Origin: Paenibacillus sp. TCA20
GTDB lineage: Bacteria > Bacillota > Bacilli > Paenibacillales > Paenibacillaceae
Direction: 5' to 3'
Assembly: GCF_000732325.1 (NCBI RefSeq)
Contig: NZ_BBIW01000004.1
Coordinates: forward strand, 186,001-250,000
Length of the DNA stretch: 64,000 bases
Of this stretch, positions 61,710-64,000 are shown in pieces (the first letter of the stretch is position 1; each line of letters begins with the position of its first letter). The translations under genes were made by a program, and so were the position numbers. The notes beneath the pieces are model-generated. The model was given only the letters and a program-made list of their open reading frames with translations, was not told the origin of the DNA and made no database searches.

Positions 61710-62712
61710 GAGGAAGATTGCTCCGTTGTTCGTCAACTGTATCAACTGGCTGACTATACCTGATCAGGATTATGTATTGGAGGCATCACCGGAAGACTAT
61801 CATGTCCTCTCTCCCTACCTGTATGCGGAGAAGGCATATTTCGGTACTCCCATGGATTCTGTAACCCGCGCATATATTCGAGACGGAAAGCGCGTGACCA
61901 GCGGGGACATGGCTTGTAAAGTACTGGAGCCCTTTCAGAAGGACAGCTGCTGGGATTCAATTGTATTAGCACAGTCCTATCCTGACAGGTATGCACTTAA
62001 TCCTCCTCTGGCCCGGCTGATGGAGGAGACTCCGCTTCACTTCGCAAACTATCTCGGCTTATCTCACCTGGGTCCAATTGCCGCAGTAGAATTCATTCCT
62101 CTTATGCACTGGACAATCCAGCGTCAGTCACTTGTTGTCTTCTCAGAGCAAAGGATTGTTCAGAAGAAAGAGGTTACTGACTTCCCCGAACAAGGGAACT
62201 CCCTTCCACAGAAGGAAGTGGGGCCCTATCCTCGAACGGATATGGCAGTTGCAATGGAAGTGAACCCGGCAGGAGGAGCACTTGAGCTTCATTACGAGGG
62301 TAAGCAGGAGTGGTCTTCTGCGAATGCAGAGACGATCATAGCATCACTCATTAAGAGATACAGCCCGGACCAGACCTTTATCCAGTCTGCACTCCATTAT
62401 GGATTTGATTCTGATTCAGCACCCGCTGTTCACCGCAGGGCAGAAGACGCGCTAAGCGGAGATGTCTGGGTACAGCTTGCCGAATGGCTCCGCTTGAACC
62501 AGCCTGAAACCGGCACCAGAGTAATGCTCGTGGCAGGGGATCATCATCAACTGTCGGTCTGCTCTGTCATTGTGCATTCGATGCCTGCACTAAATTTGCT
62601 GACGTTTAACGAAGGAGAGATATGTCATGAAGAGCCTGGATTACACGACAGGAAAGATCAGCGGACTGCTGCTCAAGACAGCAGTACCTATGCTTCTAGC
62701 CTCTCTCGTTAA
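61702..62712 (+). CDS. Diverged thiolase-fold protein, second without catalytic Cys
   Basis: A 336-residue protein. FANYLGLSHLGPIAAVEFIPLMHW sits where the nucleophile loop of KAS proteins would be, with no Cys. DSIVLAQSYPDRYALNPPLARLM and RVMLVAGDHHQLSVCSVIVHS fit the fold's other strands. The family assignment is weak and rests on order and pattern with 58007-58837. The last 28 codons overlap the exporter gene in another frame, an unusually long overlap. The fold probably ends near 62600, and the tail may be incidental. It could pair with a KAS-like subunit of the same operon. Confidence 0.5.
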   Translation: MHKRKIAPLFVNCINWLTIPDQDYVLEASPEDYHVLSPYLYAEKAYFGTPMDSVTRAYIRDGKRVTSGDMACKVLEPFQKDSCWDSIVLAQSYPDRYALNPPLARLMEETPLHFANYLGLSHLGPIAAVEFIPLMHWTIQRQSLVVFSEQRIVQKKEVTDFPEQGNSLPQKEVGPYPRTDMAVAMEVNPAGGALELHYEGKQEWSSANAETIIASLIKRYSPDQTFIQSALHYGFDSDSAPAVHRRAEDALSGDVWVQLAEWLRLNQPETGTRVMLVAGDHHQLSVCSVIVHSMPALNLLTFNEGEICHEEPGLHDRKDQRTAAQDSSTYASSLSR

Positions 62713-63994
62713 TATGATCACTCAGATGGCGAATGTGTTCTTTATGGGACATACAGGACAGGATGTGCTGTATGTACTGTCTTTATATATCCCTATTTCG
62801 TTCCTCTTGATCGCACTCGTCGAAGCGCTCCAGCTGTCTGCACAGGTTACGATATCTCGCCATCGCAGCAAGGATCAGGCAGAAATCTCAAGTCTGCTGG
62901 CTCATTATGCAGCAGGCGGCCTTCTGCTAACGATGACGATCGGTCTGATCGTCATTCTGTGTGTGCCGCTATTCCGCTACTATTATGGGATTGCAGACTC
63001 CATTCATCCGCTCTTCTCAGGTTACGTAAGAGGGATGATGATTGCGGCCATCCCAACCGTTCTAGGGGCCATTGCGAGTGCTGCCCTGCGTGGACTCGGC
63101 AGGGCACAGCAGGCTTCCCTTATAGCGGTAGGAACAGCGGCAGTGAATGTTCTGCTTGTATATTTACTGGTCCGTGTTATTGGCCTTAGCTTAAGTGGAA
63201 TCGTCTATGCCAATATGATCAGCGGTCTGCTATCCCTGTCTGCTGCGGTTATTTATCTCATTCGCACGGGTCACCTCAAGCTTCCTCCTCTTCAATGGAG
63301 GATGTCACAGTTAATTCTATTGCGGCATGTAGGTGTACCCGTCTTTGTGTCTTACTGTCTTATCTTTCTAAGCACGTTCTTTTATAACCGGATTATCAGC
63401 CCCTATGGCGAGAGTGTTATTGCTGGCTTCGGGGTAGGTTATCGAATCCAGACCATGGCCATTCTGCCAGGCATCGTGATCGGTTCCGCCATTGGGATCA
63501 TCATTAATCAGAACATGGCTGAGAAGAAAGGAGAGAGAGCATATGAAGGCTTCAAGAAAGGGATGCAGCATTCATACGCTGCCTATGCGCTGATTGCAGC
63601 CGGCGTATGGCTGTTCAAGGAGCCCATCGTTACCTTTCTCATCGCAGAGGAAGCAGCCCGGCAGGAAGCGGTACAGTATCTGAGCATCGTGGCGCCCTCC
63701 TATATACTGATGGGTCCATTAATGACGGCTCTTCTGACGATGGAACAGACAGGTCAGGGGTATCGTGCGCTCCTGCTGAACGCGGTTTATTTTATCCTTA
63801 TCGTGGCTGCCGGTTTCGGAATGACGACACTCTTAGATCAGCCAGAAGCCTTCTATTGGTGCATATTCTTCGCTAATCTAGCGGGTGCCAGTGTTATTAT
63901 CCCTACGTTTCGAATGTATAAGAAGCGCTACATCCAAGAAGCTTCGGACTCAGATCACAGAGCTCAAGAAAAAGTATTCTCACCACAAGCCTAA
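62627..63994 (+). CDS. MATE-family efflux transporter
   Basis: A 455-residue protein with twelve predicted helices in two homologous halves. GLLLKTAVPMLLASLVNMITQMANVFFMGHTGQDVLYVLSLYIP opens it and TVLGAIASAALRGLGRAQQASLIAVGTAAVNVLLVYLLV marks the first half, as in MATE/NorM multidrug exporters driven by Na+ or H+. As the last complete gene of the biosynthetic operon it is the likely exporter of, or self-protection against, the product. It starts behind GAAGGAGAG. At its stop the window ends with TAAGGAGGT, a ribosome binding site for a further operon gene. Confidence 0.92.
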   Translation: MKSLDYTTGKISGLLLKTAVPMLLASLVNMITQMANVFFMGHTGQDVLYVLSLYIPISFLLIALVEALQLSAQVTISRHRSKDQAEISSLLAHYAAGGLLLTMTIGLIVILCVPLFRYYYGIADSIHPLFSGYVRGMMIAAIPTVLGAIASAALRGLGRAQQASLIAVGTAAVNVLLVYLLVRVIGLSLSGIVYANMISGLLSLSAAVIYLIRTGHLKLPPLQWRMSQLILLRHVGVPVFVSYCLIFLSTFFYNRIISPYGESVIAGFGVGYRIQTMAILPGIVIGSAIGIIINQNMAEKKGERAYEGFKKGMQHSYAAYALIAAGVWLFKEPIVTFLIAEEAARQEAVQYLSIVAPSYILMGPLMTALLTMEQTGQGYRALLLNAVYFILIVAAGFGMTTLLDQPEAFYWCIFFANLAGASVIIPTFRMYKKRYIQEASDSDHRAQEKVFSPQA

Positions 63995-64000
63995 GGAGGT

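Overview
The window reads as a chromosomal segment of a low-to-mid G+C, endospore-former-like Firmicute, most probably Paenibacillus or a close relative. This rests on strong purine-rich ribosome binding sites, Bacillus-type families (CcdC, FosB, YezD, DUF3967, a ydaO/c-di-AMP riboswitch), a PL11 rhamnogalacturonan lyase and frequent GTG/TTG starts. No rRNA, tRNA, insertion sequence, phage or CRISPR array was seen. No database search was run; names come from motifs and remembered family sequences.

Layout. 1-5.3 kb: the 5' end of a GH13 glycosidase (minus strand), then a two-component system next to a BcrA/lantibiotic-protection-type ABC exporter. 5.3-11.3 kb: lactate dehydrogenase, a MerR-like DUF3967 protein, methionine aminopeptidase, CcdC, a membrane-anchored unknown and an Rrf2 regulator behind a palindrome-covered promoter. 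11.4-17.3 kb: three tandem paralogues that each join a degenerate ECF-sigma-like cytoplasmic part to one membrane helix and a large outer domain. 17.3-21.2 kb: LacI regulator, GH1 6-phospho-beta-glucosidase, lactonase-family beta-propeller. 21.4-29.3 kb: one 2616-residue protein with 24 Ig-like repeats. 29.3-42.4 kb: methyltransferase, PL11 lyase, a sulfate importer without its ATPase plus YezD, a membrane protein, GNAT, threonine synthase, an NmrA-like reductase, a frameshifted NAD(P)HX repair gene and an unknown. 42.7-50.4 kb: a kdp potassium-pump operon behind a c-di-AMP riboswitch, with two extra small genes and an unusual KdpD-like protein made of two tandem KdpD-N/USP units without a kinase. 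50.5-51.7 kb: FMN reductase and FosB.

51.8-64 kb is the most unusual part. A small secreted propeptide gene faces an XRE-TPR (RNPP-type) regulator, and a near-identical 16-bp element lies upstream of the peptide gene and upstream of the next plus-strand gene. That gene encodes a protein made almost entirely of AVEAR-type pentads, and it leads without an obvious terminator into a ten-gene biosynthetic operon: two KAS III-like enzymes with a catalytic Cys, two thiolase-fold relatives that seem to lack it, an ATP-grasp ligase, a PLP decarboxylase, an acyl carrier protein, an acyl-CoA dehydrogenase, a partner resembling only an acyl-CoA dehydrogenase C-terminal domain, and a MATE exporter. The ligase/decarboxylase/carrier trio resembles BtrJ/BtrK/BtrI of butirosin biosynthesis, so an amino acid is probably loaded on the carrier and decarboxylated there. 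The remaining enzymes do not match a pathway I recognise. The operon continues past the window end, where a ribosome binding site follows the last gene.
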